Part shown: positions 1 through 7,845 of the stretch, piece after piece | How positions within the stretch are numbered: position 1 is the first letter of the stretch | Layout of the letters: every line of letters starts with the position of its first letter | Virus record (IMG/VR): IMGVR_UViG_3300020472_000039 | Coordinates: 1 to 51,782 of that record | Length of the DNA stretch: 51,782 bases | Reading direction: 5' to 3' (one strand) | Source: a virus | Made by a program: the position numbers and the translations under genes | Notes under the pieces: model-generated | The model's input: only the letters and a program-made list of their open reading frames with translations | The model's database searches: none | Told to the model about the DNA's origin: nothing

Positions 1-2
1 CA

Positions 3-188
3 ATGAATAGGACTGAGAAAGGTGTTCCATTAGGAGATTTAGAGCAGTTTAAAAGTCCAGAAAGAATTACTTACGAAACAGTAAGTTTAACAATACCAGA
101 TGAAGCTAGAATAAAATGGTATTTAGAGGGGAGTGGTAATACTTACTATGCCCCTAAATTAATAGTGGATAATAATGATTTAAATTAA
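3..188 (+). CDS. C-terminal fragment of a structural (tail-fibre?) protein, or a small unknown protein
   Basis: Open frame of 61 codons ending in TAA at 186-188. The 5' end lies at the window edge, so the ATG at position 3 may be internal to a longer gene. There is no room to see a ribosome binding site. The predicted chain ends in a beta-rich stretch with alternating polar and aromatic residues (TYETVSLTIPDEARIKWYLE), as at the end of a fibre or virion protein. If the molecule is circular, this sits just after the fibre gene that runs off the right end, but a direct join puts that gene out of frame here. Function not recognised. Confidence 0.4.
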   Translation: MNRTEKGVPLGDLEQFKSPERITYETVSLTIPDEARIKWYLEGSGNTYYAPKLIVDNNDLN

Positions 189-227
189 TAAATTATATGC
201 ACTTAAAATAGTAAATAAGGAGAAAAA

Positions 228-407
228 ATGGCTAAAGAACAAGATAAAGCAAAAGAAATAGTACAAGAACCTATCAATTTAGAAGAACAATTGAAGGTAA
301 TTGAAGCTCAAATTGCTGAATTGCGTGGAACACACAACTACATAAACAGTCTTTTACAACAAGGCTTTAAAGTTGTGCCTCCAGCTGCGGTACAAGCTGA
401 AAAATAG
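228..407 (+). CDS. Small unknown protein, 59 aa
   Basis: ATG follows AAGGAG with good spacing. The product is charged at the N-terminus (MAKEQDKAKEIVQEP), has a helical middle (LEEQLKVIEAQIAELRG) that could form a short coiled coil, and ends in a VVPPAAVQ tail. No signal peptide or membrane segment. It is the first complete gene of the short cluster between the fibres and the nozzle genes. Not recognised; a small trimeric helper or virion protein is possible, but nothing shows it. Confidence 0.6.
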   Translation: MAKEQDKAKEIVQEPINLEEQLKVIEAQIAELRGTHNYINSLLQQGFKVVPPAAVQAEK

Positions 408-415
408 AAATGAGG

Positions 416-433
416 GGGGAGTTAATTCTCCCC
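416..433 (+). terminator. Perfect hairpin between small late genes, possible weak terminator or processing site
   Basis: GGGGAG (416-421), a 6-nt loop TTAATT, then CTCCCC (428-433), followed by TACTTTA rather than a clear T run. The stem is perfect and unusually G+C-rich for this genome. It lies just before the likely start at 464 and inside the longer reading frame that opens at 410, which argues for the shorter gene. Confidence 0.45.
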
Positions 434-463
434 TACTTTAACACTTTAGATTACGGAGATAAC

Positions 464-751
464 ATGGAAGTAGGAAAAGACACCAAATTCAGTCTTACAT
501 TAGAAACAGCAGTTACCGTACTTGTGACCATAGGAATGGTTATTGGTATGTGGTTTACGCTTAAAGCAGACATTGAAGAAGCAAAAGAGTTACCAGAACC
601 ACCAATAGGTAGAACAGAATATGACCTAAAGGACCAAATGATTAGAAATACAATTATTGAAACTGAAAAAGATGTACAAGAGATTAAAGAAGAACAAAAA
701 GAAATGCGTACAGATGTTAAAAACATTGAGCGTATGTTGATGCAAAAGTGA
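464..751 (+). CDS. Small membrane protein with one TM segment and a coiled-coil tail, 95 aa
   Basis: ATG at 464 is preceded by ACGGAG at good spacing. A longer frame from 410 would translate through the 416-433 hairpin and lacks a site. Residues about 10-32 (LETAVTVLVTIGMVIGMWFTL) form one hydrophobic segment. Residues about 45-95 are acidic and basic heptad-like helix (EIKEEQKEMRTDVKNIERML). One anchor plus a coiled coil suits a lysis accessory or envelope-interacting protein, and a true holin is nearby at 2411. This role is inference from shape and place; no family was recognised. Confidence 0.65.
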   Translation: MEVGKDTKFSLTLETAVTVLVTIGMVIGMWFTLKADIEEAKELPEPPIGRTEYDLKDQMIRNTIIETEKDVQEIKEEQKEMRTDVKNIERMLMQK

Positions 752-760
752 GGTATAGAG

Positions 761-1162
761 ATGAATTATTTATATGGTATTGCATACTTAGTTGGTATAT
801 GTTTATCGTTGTCGCCTTTATATGCTCAAAGTAGTTTAAAAGATTTACAGCAAGTTCAGTTATTAAGTCAAAATGAATGTATAGTAGTCCAGGTAAATGC
901 AGATTGGAACTTTAAAGCATCGTTAGATTTAGGTAAACTAAAGAATTGTACGTGGTTTAATGCAAGTATAGATAATAAAGAATATGGTGCTGCAATAGCA
1001 AGTGAATGGAAGATAGCATCAGTTCCAACAATTATTATGTTTGAGTATGGTAAAGAGATTAAAAGATTTGAAGCGGGTTTATCGTTTAACCTAAATGAGA
1101 AAGAAATCATTAGAAAAATAAACGAAGAGATAGATGCAATAATGTTAAGGAGATTTCAATGA
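761..1162 (+). CDS. Thioredoxin-fold protein with signal peptide, no CxxC
   Basis: 133 aa after GAGG. An N-terminal signal peptide of about 22 residues (YLYGIAYLVGICLSLSPLYAQ) suggests export to the periplasm. The rest follows a thioredoxin pattern: a central strand VVQVNADW, a later cis-proline motif SVPT (about residue 87), and the closing strand FEYGKEIKRFEAG. The position normally holding WCxxC reads DWNFKA, so redox activity by the usual dithiol is not expected and a binding or chaperone role is more likely. The gene overlaps the next one by ATGA, so the two are translationally coupled. The fold call is by motif only. Confidence 0.6.
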   Translation: MNYLYGIAYLVGICLSLSPLYAQSSLKDLQQVQLLSQNECIVVQVNADWNFKASLDLGKLKNCTWFNASIDNKEYGAAIASEWKIASVPTIIMFEYGKEIKRFEAGLSFNLNEKEIIRKINEEIDAIMLRRFQ

Positions 1163-2250
1163 TATATTTAGCAAGATGGTTTAAGAAATTATTTTATGGT
1201 TCATTGTTATTAGGAACTTTAGTAGCACAAGACTTTTTTAAGTTTAGCACTATATATGGAGCTTATAATTTTAGTAGTCCAGTAACAAAGGAATTACAAT
1301 ATCAAGTATCTGGTGGTCAGTTACAGGAGTTACAAGAAGAGCTAGATGACCATACAGTTATGACCTTTGGTATTCGTAAACTAGCCAGGTTCGGATATGA
1401 GAACAAAAGCGAAGTTTGGTATTCGGGAAAAGAGGCTAGCATTAATGAAAGTGCTGCTATTGGTAATGTTCCTCAGGGTTGGGAATATGTAATTGAGTAT
1501 TCAGACCATAAAGAGTTTGAAGAAGAGTTTACAAATAAACAATTTATGCTTAGATATATGGGTAAACACTTTATTGGTAAAGCTAACTACGATTATCGTG
1601 GATTAGAAGATGTAGAGTTCGCAGCTGTAGATATGAGATATAAGAAAGACCTTGGTAATCTTGCATTATCATTAGGAGTTGCAGGTCGTTCACATCCAGC
1701 ATATTTAGATTTCCTACCTATTGATTTATGGTGGGATGAACAAGGAATTGATATTAGTGAATCTACTCCATTCTGGTTATTTGCATATGAATATGGCTAT
1801 AGCGATGAATGGACACAGCAATTTACTCAATATGGATATTCTTATTATGACTGGAAATGGTATGATGCAGAAGGCAATCTAGTAGCAAATACAGATGATA
1901 TGTTCTATAAACAGGTCTATGGAGAGATTGTTAAAGATTATAATGAAGAGTATGCAAAAAACCTTGGTTATCAGAATGAATTAAGTTTATCAGTAGGTGC
2001 TGATTATTATAAATACACACCTAAGAATTGGTTTCACTTTTGGACCACAGCATATCCAGTAACAAAGGGTATGTCTGACTATTCATTTAATTATGAAGTA
2101 GCAGAAAATGGAATGGATTATGACTTGGGACTAGTTTACGGATGGAAAATAAGTAACAAGTTTGGAATATTTTTAGAAGGTCGTTATTTTAACATGTACG
2201 ATGTTCAAAGTTATGAGTCCAAGGTTGGATTCAATTGGTTAATATATTAA
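1159..2250 (+). CDS. Outer-membrane beta-barrel-like protein with signal peptide
   Basis: 363 aa, starting at the ATGA overlap with the thioredoxin-like gene. The N-terminus (RWFKKLFYGSLLLGTLVAQ) looks like a signal peptide. The mature part is rich in Tyr, Trp, Phe and Gly in alternating short strands (e.g. NLALSLGVAGR, FGIFLEGRYFNMYDV) and ends KVGFNWLIY. A final aromatic residue is typical of barrels inserted by the Bam machinery. Phage-coded barrels are uncommon; blocking superinfection or altering the host surface are possibilities. It could instead be a structural protein. Role is inference. Confidence 0.55.
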   Translation: MIYLARWFKKLFYGSLLLGTLVAQDFFKFSTIYGAYNFSSPVTKELQYQVSGGQLQELQEELDDHTVMTFGIRKLARFGYENKSEVWYSGKEASINESAAIGNVPQGWEYVIEYSDHKEFEEEFTNKQFMLRYMGKHFIGKANYDYRGLEDVEFAAVDMRYKKDLGNLALSLGVAGRSHPAYLDFLPIDLWWDEQGIDISESTPFWLFAYEYGYSDEWTQQFTQYGYSYYDWKWYDAEGNLVANTDDMFYKQVYGEIVKDYNEEYAKNLGYQNELSLSVGADYYKYTPKNWFHFWTTAYPVTKGMSDYSFNYEVAENGMDYDLGLVYGWKISNKFGIFLEGRYFNMYDVQSYESKVGFNWLIY

Positions 2251-2264
2251 TAATAGGAGAAAAT

Positions 2265-2411
2265 ATGGTAGGATTTATAGTAGGATTAGCTTTAGGCTTT
2301 GGTCTTCATTATGCACTATGTAAGTATAATGACAAATGTAAATGTTTTGAATTTGCAAAACTTAAAGCAAAAGTTGTAAAAGCGAACAAAAAAAAGAAAG
2401 GTAAAAAATAA
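2265..2411 (+). CDS. Tiny membrane protein, 48 aa
   Basis: ATG follows AGGAGA. Residues 1-18 (MVGFIVGLALGFGLHYAL) are one hydrophobic helix, then a Cys-containing stretch (CKYNDKCKCF) and a very basic tail ending KKKKGKK. The shape (short TM, positive cytoplasmic tail) resembles small lysis-accessory proteins, and its stop overlaps the start of the holin gene (TAATG). Specific family not recognised. Confidence 0.6.
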   Translation: MVGFIVGLALGFGLHYALCKYNDKCKCFEFAKLKAKVVKANKKKKGKK

Positions 2412-2782
2412 TGCCTAAACTAAATGTAGTTGCTGGTATTATTGATAAGGTTGCAGGTCATGTAGACAAGTTTACTTTAGACAAACAGGAGAAAGCTGAA
2501 TTAATTGCAGAAATTAATAAAGCACAAATGGAAGTCAATAAAGTTGAAGCTGGTCATACAAGTATCTTTGTTGCGGGCTGGAGGCCCTTCACGGGCTGGA
2601 TATGTGCTACAGCATTAGGGTATCATTTTTTATTGCAACCTTTACTTACATTTATTATGTATAGTTTTGGAAATGAAATAGTATTACCAACCTTTGATAT
2701 GGGCACTCTTACAACAGTACTTCTTGGAATGCTCGGTCTTGGGGGGATGCGCAGTTTTGAGAAGGTGAAACGTAGTGCCTAA
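2411..2782 (+). CDS. Holin, GTA-type three-TM family
   Basis: 123 aa. An amphipathic N-terminal half (residues 1-45) leads to a conserved-looking WRPFTGWICATALGYHFLLQ block (about 57-76), then two further hydrophobic segments (LLTFIMYSFG; TVLLGMLGLGGMRSFEK). The WRPxxGW signature followed by three membrane helices is typical of the GTA_holin_3TM family. It would form inner-membrane pores that release the endolysin, encoded far away at 41,996-42,388. The start overlaps the tiny membrane gene and the end overlaps the GTG start of the next gene. Confidence 0.8.
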   Translation: MPKLNVVAGIIDKVAGHVDKFTLDKQEKAELIAEINKAQMEVNKVEAGHTSIFVAGWRPFTGWICATALGYHFLLQPLLTFIMYSFGNEIVLPTFDMGTLTTVLLGMLGLGGMRSFEKVKRSA

Positions 2783-4349
2783 ACAAGAATATGTATTACA
2801 AGGATTTCACGGCGGAATTAACAATAATTCAGACTCTAAAGATATACAAGATATAGAATTTAGAGAAGCTGATGGTGTATCTATTCATGAATTAGGTAGA
2901 TTGACTAGCATTGGAAATTTAAATAGTGCTTTGGCTAACTTATCAGGTGCAGCAGCAGATATAGAGCCAGGTTATGGTTTGCATTATTTTTCAACTGATT
3001 ACGACAATTCAGAAGCAAATAGTTCAGAAGATTGGTTAGCAATTTACAATAAAGGCTCTTCACATAAAGTAAAATTTTATTATAGAGATAAAGACGGCAA
3101 TAGTCCTAATTTTACTAGTTCTGGAAATGAAGTAGTAATGGGTAGTGGAACAAAACCTAATTTTTATTATGCTGATGGATTTTTAAGAATAGGGGATGCT
3201 TCTCACACTAATACAAGTCAATACTTTGGTTATATTGATAGCAACTTATTCTGGACAAGTTCTTCTGGTCAATCGCAAAATTTACATGATATTCATAAAT
3301 GGAAACATGGAATTCAAAAATTAAAAGGGTTTGATAGTATACTTGGCGATACAGATAGAATGGTATTGTTTAATGGAAATACTTCTGCCCCAGAAGATGG
3401 AACAGGAACTTCTAACATACATCAAACTGAAAAGAAATTAATTTTATCGTATTGGACAAATGACGGAGGAGATTGGAACGGAATATATGAATTTGCTGCT
3501 ACTCCTGTTTATCTTGGAAACCAAGAAGGCGAATTGAGTATATTTAAATCAGGTTTAAACAATATTAGTACAGCTCATTTTTATAATCAAGAAGTTATAT
3601 TTCAAGTATTTATACCTACTGGAGAAGATAGTAATAGTGGCATTACAGCAGATGCTGACCATAGATTAGGAGATGATAGAATTATAGGTGTCAATTTTTA
3701 TTTTAGAAAACAAGGAGAAGAAGATTGGACTTTTTTAATGGATACTGATTTAATTGAAGGTGGTAAACATTATTGGAAATTATATAATTCAGATACAGAA
3801 ACTAATTACGGATATTGGACTGGAGCTGAAGTTACTCCATCAGCTGGAGGTTCTACTCAAACAGTATTTGAAGGTATAGATATTTTAGAGGATAGTACTA
3901 CTAATGCTACTCACATCGCTTTTTTCGATGCTGTAAATGGAAGTGGGAATAATTGGGAAGGAACTGGAAGCGCCGCTTCTCAAAAAGGTAAATCATATTT
4001 TAATGTACACTTGAGAGTAAAATTAAGCAATACTAATGTTAATGGATTTACTAATAGATATGGATTTTTAAGAATATGGGGTGGAGCAAATTCTCCTTTA
4101 TATGTAGGTACTGTAAGTAATGCTCAAATTCCTTTTTTAACAGGACAAGCTGGAACTCCAGGTACAGATTATGATACATACTATATACCAATAGCTTTAC
4201 CAGGATTAGGAACCGCTAGAGAGTTTAGAGTAGAATTGTTAGATGAAAATTTTACAGTTATAGCTGATAGTGGAATTAAAACTATGGATATTGAAGATAG
4301 TGGAAAAGCTGCACCAGAAGATTTTGAACAAACTGTGGAGATAGGATAA
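2775..4349 (+). CDS. Tail nozzle-like or stabilisation protein, N-terminal part
   Basis: 524 aa, GTG start overlapping the holin stop. The N-terminus (GFHGGINNNSDSKDIQDIEF ... GRLTSIG) has the 'GG-N-xx-D' opening of short-tailed-phage nozzle or stabilisation proteins (P22 gp10 / T7 gp12 type), which introduce a beta-propeller. The rest is beta-rich with Tyr, Gly and Asn repeats. The downstream gene starts at its stop (TAATG) and carries the further propeller-like part, so the nozzle looks split over two genes. By analogy it would form the end of the short tail. Assignment rests on the N-terminal pattern and gene order. Confidence 0.5.
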   Translation: MPKQEYVLQGFHGGINNNSDSKDIQDIEFREADGVSIHELGRLTSIGNLNSALANLSGAAADIEPGYGLHYFSTDYDNSEANSSEDWLAIYNKGSSHKVKFYYRDKDGNSPNFTSSGNEVVMGSGTKPNFYYADGFLRIGDASHTNTSQYFGYIDSNLFWTSSSGQSQNLHDIHKWKHGIQKLKGFDSILGDTDRMVLFNGNTSAPEDGTGTSNIHQTEKKLILSYWTNDGGDWNGIYEFAATPVYLGNQEGELSIFKSGLNNISTAHFYNQEVIFQVFIPTGEDSNSGITADADHRLGDDRIIGVNFYFRKQGEEDWTFLMDTDLIEGGKHYWKLYNSDTETNYGYWTGAEVTPSAGGSTQTVFEGIDILEDSTTNATHIAFFDAVNGSGNNWEGTGSAASQKGKSYFNVHLRVKLSNTNVNGFTNRYGFLRIWGGANSPLYVGTVSNAQIPFLTGQAGTPGTDYDTYYIPIALPGLGTAREFRVELLDENFTVIADSGIKTMDIEDSGKAAPEDFEQTVEIG

Positions 4350-5527
4350 TGGCTAAATACGCAGTAATGAATCCAGGTAAATATCATTTAGGAAAACCTT
4401 TTAATTTTCCTCCTATACAAAATAGAACATACGATGAAGATAATATGATTTTTGATATAAAGTGGAAAACTTCCGCATACATTAATAGAAGAGTGTATTT
4501 AGGGAATGTAAAAATAACATACAAAGACGGAAAAACAAAATTGTTAACCGATAGTATATTTAAATCTAAAGCTAGTAAGTTTGATAGTTTTACATTGGAT
4601 GGTCGTATAGATGTTGCTATAGGAGATGGAGAAGATATAATTAGACTAGCTGGATATGCAGATAGATTGTTACAATTTAAACAAAACACTTTACATATTA
4701 TTAATGTAAATAAAGGTCAAGAATTTTTAGAAGCAACACATAAGTTTAAAGGAATTTCTCATCACAACGCAGTTTGCGAGTTTGATTATGGGGTTGCTTT
4801 TTGTAATGCTCATGGAATTTATTTGTATGATGGTCAACAAATTAGTGAATTATTTGTGAAACAAGGAATTAGATTAATATCTGAAGCTGATTGGACATCT
4901 TTTTATAAAGAAGGCGAAACAATGGTTGGATATATACCTAATAAAAAACAATTGTTGTTTGTAAAAGGAGTTACAGGAAATGATAGTGGAGATATAATGA
5001 TATATGATTTAATCACACAATCTTTTACAAAAGGAACAGGTAGATTAGGAGTTACAGATAAAACAAACTTAATTAATATGTGGGACAATCAATTAATTCA
5101 TGGATATGAAACCACTAGCAACTCAGGAACAATAACTGTGAAACCTTGGAAATCTATAGGTTCAGTAGCGGTTAATAATTTTAAAGTAGAAAGTAAAGAT
5201 TTTAATTTTGGCACAGAATCTAAGAAAAAAGTATCTAAAGTAAGAATTACTTATAAAGGAGCAAATGGTAGCAATTTAAATATTTTACCAAAATATTCTA
5301 TTAATGGTGGAGATTTTACTCATTCATTTAAAGATAGTGCTGGTAGTAATATAACAAACATAGCAGGTAGCTCTAATTGGACTGAAATTGACCTTTATAC
5401 TGATTCTAATGCTAATAATATAAGAAGTTTTGCATTTCAGCTTACAGACGTTTCTGGGCAAGATGTAGCAAGTGATTTTCAAATTAATGATGTAACAATT
5501 ATTTATAGAAGAAAGAGTGTAAAATAA
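4349..5527 (+). CDS. Tail nozzle-like protein, propeller part
   Basis: 392 aa, coupled to the previous gene by TAATG. Residues about 105-175 read like a nozzle propeller: DRLLQFKQNTLHIINV, then KGISHHNAVCEFDYGVAF, then AHGIYLYDGQQISELF, the pattern of repeated 'measure, compare, flag' blades in podophage tail proteins. The C-terminal 130 residues are a beta-sandwich-like domain (KVSKVRITYKGANGS ... INDVTIIYRRK). It likely assembles with the product of 2775-4349. A receptor-contacting structural protein remains possible. Confidence 0.5.
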   Translation: MAKYAVMNPGKYHLGKPFNFPPIQNRTYDEDNMIFDIKWKTSAYINRRVYLGNVKITYKDGKTKLLTDSIFKSKASKFDSFTLDGRIDVAIGDGEDIIRLAGYADRLLQFKQNTLHIINVNKGQEFLEATHKFKGISHHNAVCEFDYGVAFCNAHGIYLYDGQQISELFVKQGIRLISEADWTSFYKEGETMVGYIPNKKQLLFVKGVTGNDSGDIMIYDLITQSFTKGTGRLGVTDKTNLINMWDNQLIHGYETTSNSGTITVKPWKSIGSVAVNNFKVESKDFNFGTESKKKVSKVRITYKGANGSNLNILPKYSINGGDFTHSFKDSAGSNITNIAGSSNWTEIDLYTDSNANNIRSFAFQLTDVSGQDVASDFQINDVTIIYRRKSVK

Positions 5528-5838
5528 TGGCAGAACAAGCAGAGAAAAAGTTTCAAGTTAGACAGACTGGAGTAGGCGGAGGAAGTAGAAGCGGAAATCA
5601 AGTTCTTAGAAGAAAAGTACGTCAAGAATTTCTTGGCGAAAAAGAACAATTTATAAATGAACTTCCTTCAAATACCGATGGTAAAGATGGAGACTTAGTA
5701 TTATATGAAAATAAAAAGAATTTTAATGTTATAGAGCAATTATTGAAAATAAGAGGTCAATGGATAAACCTTACTACTGGTAGACCATTAAAGGATTCTG
5801 CTAAAGTAAGAAAATGGATACAGGGGAAAACAGGGTAA
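5527..5838 (+). CDS. Small virion-associated protein, 103 aa
   Basis: Starts at the TAATG overlap with the nozzle gene, so it is in the same operon. The first 45 residues are basic and Gly/Arg-rich. Residues about 48-85 (NTDGKDGDLVLYENKKNF ... IRGQWINLTTG) match a short beta motif seen in fibre proteins, where a 'GDL ... GQW' strand pair recurs. A fibre adaptor or tip is possible. No family recognised. Confidence 0.55.
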   Translation: MAEQAEKKFQVRQTGVGGGSRSGNQVLRRKVRQEFLGEKEQFINELPSNTDGKDGDLVLYENKKNFNVIEQLLKIRGQWINLTTGRPLKDSAKVRKWIQGKTG

Positions 5839-5908
5839 TAAATAAAACTGTTGATATTAATGAATAAAATAAATAAATTATACGGAAAATCTATGAGGGA
5901 AAATTATT

Positions 5909-7249
5909 ATGCCTAAAAAACGTATTAGTCCAATCGGTTCATCAAGACAAAGAGCTAGTTCTATTTTGTCATCAATTAAAGGTTTGCAATATCAGAGGAC
6001 TGCTGACTTAGAAAATGTTCAATATGAAGTAGAAGGTTTAAAATTAGACAATTTAGCAAATCAAGGTTTAATAGAAATAGGTTTACAAACTATACAATAT
6101 GGAAAAAATAAAGCAGAATTAAACGAATTAAAAAACAAAGCTGAAAGAGGCGTTAATGCTTATAGGAAAATGACTGGTAGCCAAGTAACAGAACATAAAG
6201 TTATTAAAATGAAAGATGTTAAAGAAAGAGAGGATTTATCTATTTGGGATATAGGTAAAGAAGAATGGTTTTTTGATGATGGAAAAAGCTTTTCACTTTC
6301 ACAGGTAATGGTTTTTGATGATTATTACCATAAGAATAATTTTGAAAATATTTTTGACTCAGAAGCTACTCAACAATTAATGAGTGGAGAAGGTGAGAGA
6401 GGTTATATTGATTGGAGCTATGAAAATTCTAATGTTTCTACTGTTCCTTTAGAAGGTAGCAAAGAAGACGCTCTTAACGTAGCAATGTTAAAAAATGTTG
6501 ATATTCAAAAAAGAGTTGGTGAGTTTTTATGGAAAACAAGAGGACAAGGGGAAGGTTGGGCTAAAAAAACAGAAGATGGTTTTTTAAGGATGTATAATGA
6601 CCATAATACTGGTACTGAAGGATTTATTAATGCTAAAACTATTCAAGAATTAGGGAAAAGATTTATGGTAGACGGAGAAACTAGTATAATGGGTAAAGAC
6701 TCAGTAGGGCATACTGCTTTTGATTATTTAGCATATCTTGAATCTGGTTATGACCCAGAAGGTCTATTTGGACCTGCAACTGACGAATTTACATTTATTC
6801 ATCCATTAAACGAAGATGGAAGTAGAGATTATGGTGTATTGGGGATTAATGATAGACATGTAAGAGAAATAGATTGGAAAAATTTACATAAAGGCTCAAA
6901 AAGTTTTGGACAAGATGTAGTAACATATCAAAAATCTGCTGTTGATGGAAAACCAGATACTACAAGTAGAGCAATAGGAAATTATTTAGATTCATTTTTA
7001 CCTACACAAACTGAAGAAAAATATGGATTATTTGGAAGAAAAACTCGAATGGTTCAAGGAGAAAATGAATGGGAAGACGAATTAGCAGAATTAGCGGCTT
7101 ATGTTCCAGATAAGAAAAAAAATCCTTATGATATGCCAGTGTTAAACGAAGATTTTGAATTTACTACAACAATAGGTCAACCAATAATAGATGAAGACGA
7201 ACAATATAGTTTTTTAAATGACGATGAAGACGGAGTGTATATAAAATGA
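5909..7249 (+). CDS. Internal virion protein with lytic-transglycosylase-like domain
   Basis: 446 aa, first gene of the ejection-type block after a 70-nt A+T-rich gap. Residues 267-325 resemble a goose-type/SLT lytic transglycosylase: an ES motif with candidate catalytic Glu278 (YLESGYDP), then DYGVLGINDRHV at 307-318, the counterpart of the 'GLxQIN' strand. Such domains let an infecting phage cut peptidoglycan during DNA entry. The N-terminal 100 residues are helical and the last 40 are acidic. The insertion between ES and DYGVL is longer than usual, so activity is not certain. Confidence 0.5.
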   Translation: MPKKRISPIGSSRQRASSILSSIKGLQYQRTADLENVQYEVEGLKLDNLANQGLIEIGLQTIQYGKNKAELNELKNKAERGVNAYRKMTGSQVTEHKVIKMKDVKEREDLSIWDIGKEEWFFDDGKSFSLSQVMVFDDYYHKNNFENIFDSEATQQLMSGEGERGYIDWSYENSNVSTVPLEGSKEDALNVAMLKNVDIQKRVGEFLWKTRGQGEGWAKKTEDGFLRMYNDHNTGTEGFINAKTIQELGKRFMVDGETSIMGKDSVGHTAFDYLAYLESGYDPEGLFGPATDEFTFIHPLNEDGSRDYGVLGINDRHVREIDWKNLHKGSKSFGQDVVTYQKSAVDGKPDTTSRAIGNYLDSFLPTQTEEKYGLFGRKTRMVQGENEWEDELAELAAYVPDKKKNPYDMPVLNEDFEFTTTIGQPIIDEDEQYSFLNDDEDGVYIK

Positions 7250-7836
7250 GTAGCTACGGTGGTGGAATAGGTAGTACCGCAGCTACAACTGTAGCTGGAG
7301 GAACTGGAGCAGCAACAGCAGCATCTTGGGTAAATCCAGCAATGTTTGGATTGCAAGCTTTGGCTATGGTAGGTTCAGCAAGAAATCAGGCAAAGCAATC
7401 AAGTGCTCAAATAAGAGCAAATAATACTGCAATAAAAGATATAACTGCTCAAATAGGCATGACAGATGAAGCAGCAGTAGCTCAAGGTGAAGTAGCTCAA
7501 GGTGATTATTATAGAGGCTGGAATCAATCAGGACAAAAATATTCTAATATGTTTGATGATTTATTTCAAAAACATGAAACTAATTTAGGTATTCAAGGTT
7601 TTGCTCATAGTGGTGGTTTAGAAAGAAGCACAGAATTGATGGGCGAAAGAATGAATCAAGAATTTGAAACTGGTAGAGAAAATCTATTAGATAGTTTAGA
7701 CAAAAGTCTAGCAAATATAAGTGAATGGCAACAATCTGAAAAATTTAGATTAGAAGCTGATAAAACAAAATTAAAAGCACAAAATAGAGTTCTAAGAAAA
7801 AGCAATACAACTTGGAAAGCATTAGGATTCGGTTAG
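7246..7836 (+). CDS. Internal core protein, T7 gp14-like in character
   Basis: 196 aa, ATGA overlap with the previous gene. The first 55 residues are Gly/Ala/Thr-rich and hydrophobic (AATTVAGGTGAATAASW, MFGLQALAMVG), followed by a long Gln-rich, charged helix (SAQIRANNTAIKDITAQ onwards). A small glycine-rich hydrophobic N-terminus plus a helical body, just before two much larger proteins, is the pattern of the smallest ejection protein in T7-like phages. Family membership is inferred from composition and order. Confidence 0.5.
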   Translation: MSSYGGGIGSTAATTVAGGTGAATAASWVNPAMFGLQALAMVGSARNQAKQSSAQIRANNTAIKDITAQIGMTDEAAVAQGEVAQGDYYRGWNQSGQKYSNMFDDLFQKHETNLGIQGFAHSGGLERSTELMGERMNQEFETGRENLLDSLDKSLANISEWQQSEKFRLEADKTKLKAQNRVLRKSNTTWKALGFG

Positions 7837-7845
7837 GAAACAATT

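Noticed and set aside
451-726. 91-codon minus frame opposite 464-751
   Set aside because: Ser/Val-rich antisense of a well-supported plus gene, no ribosome site.
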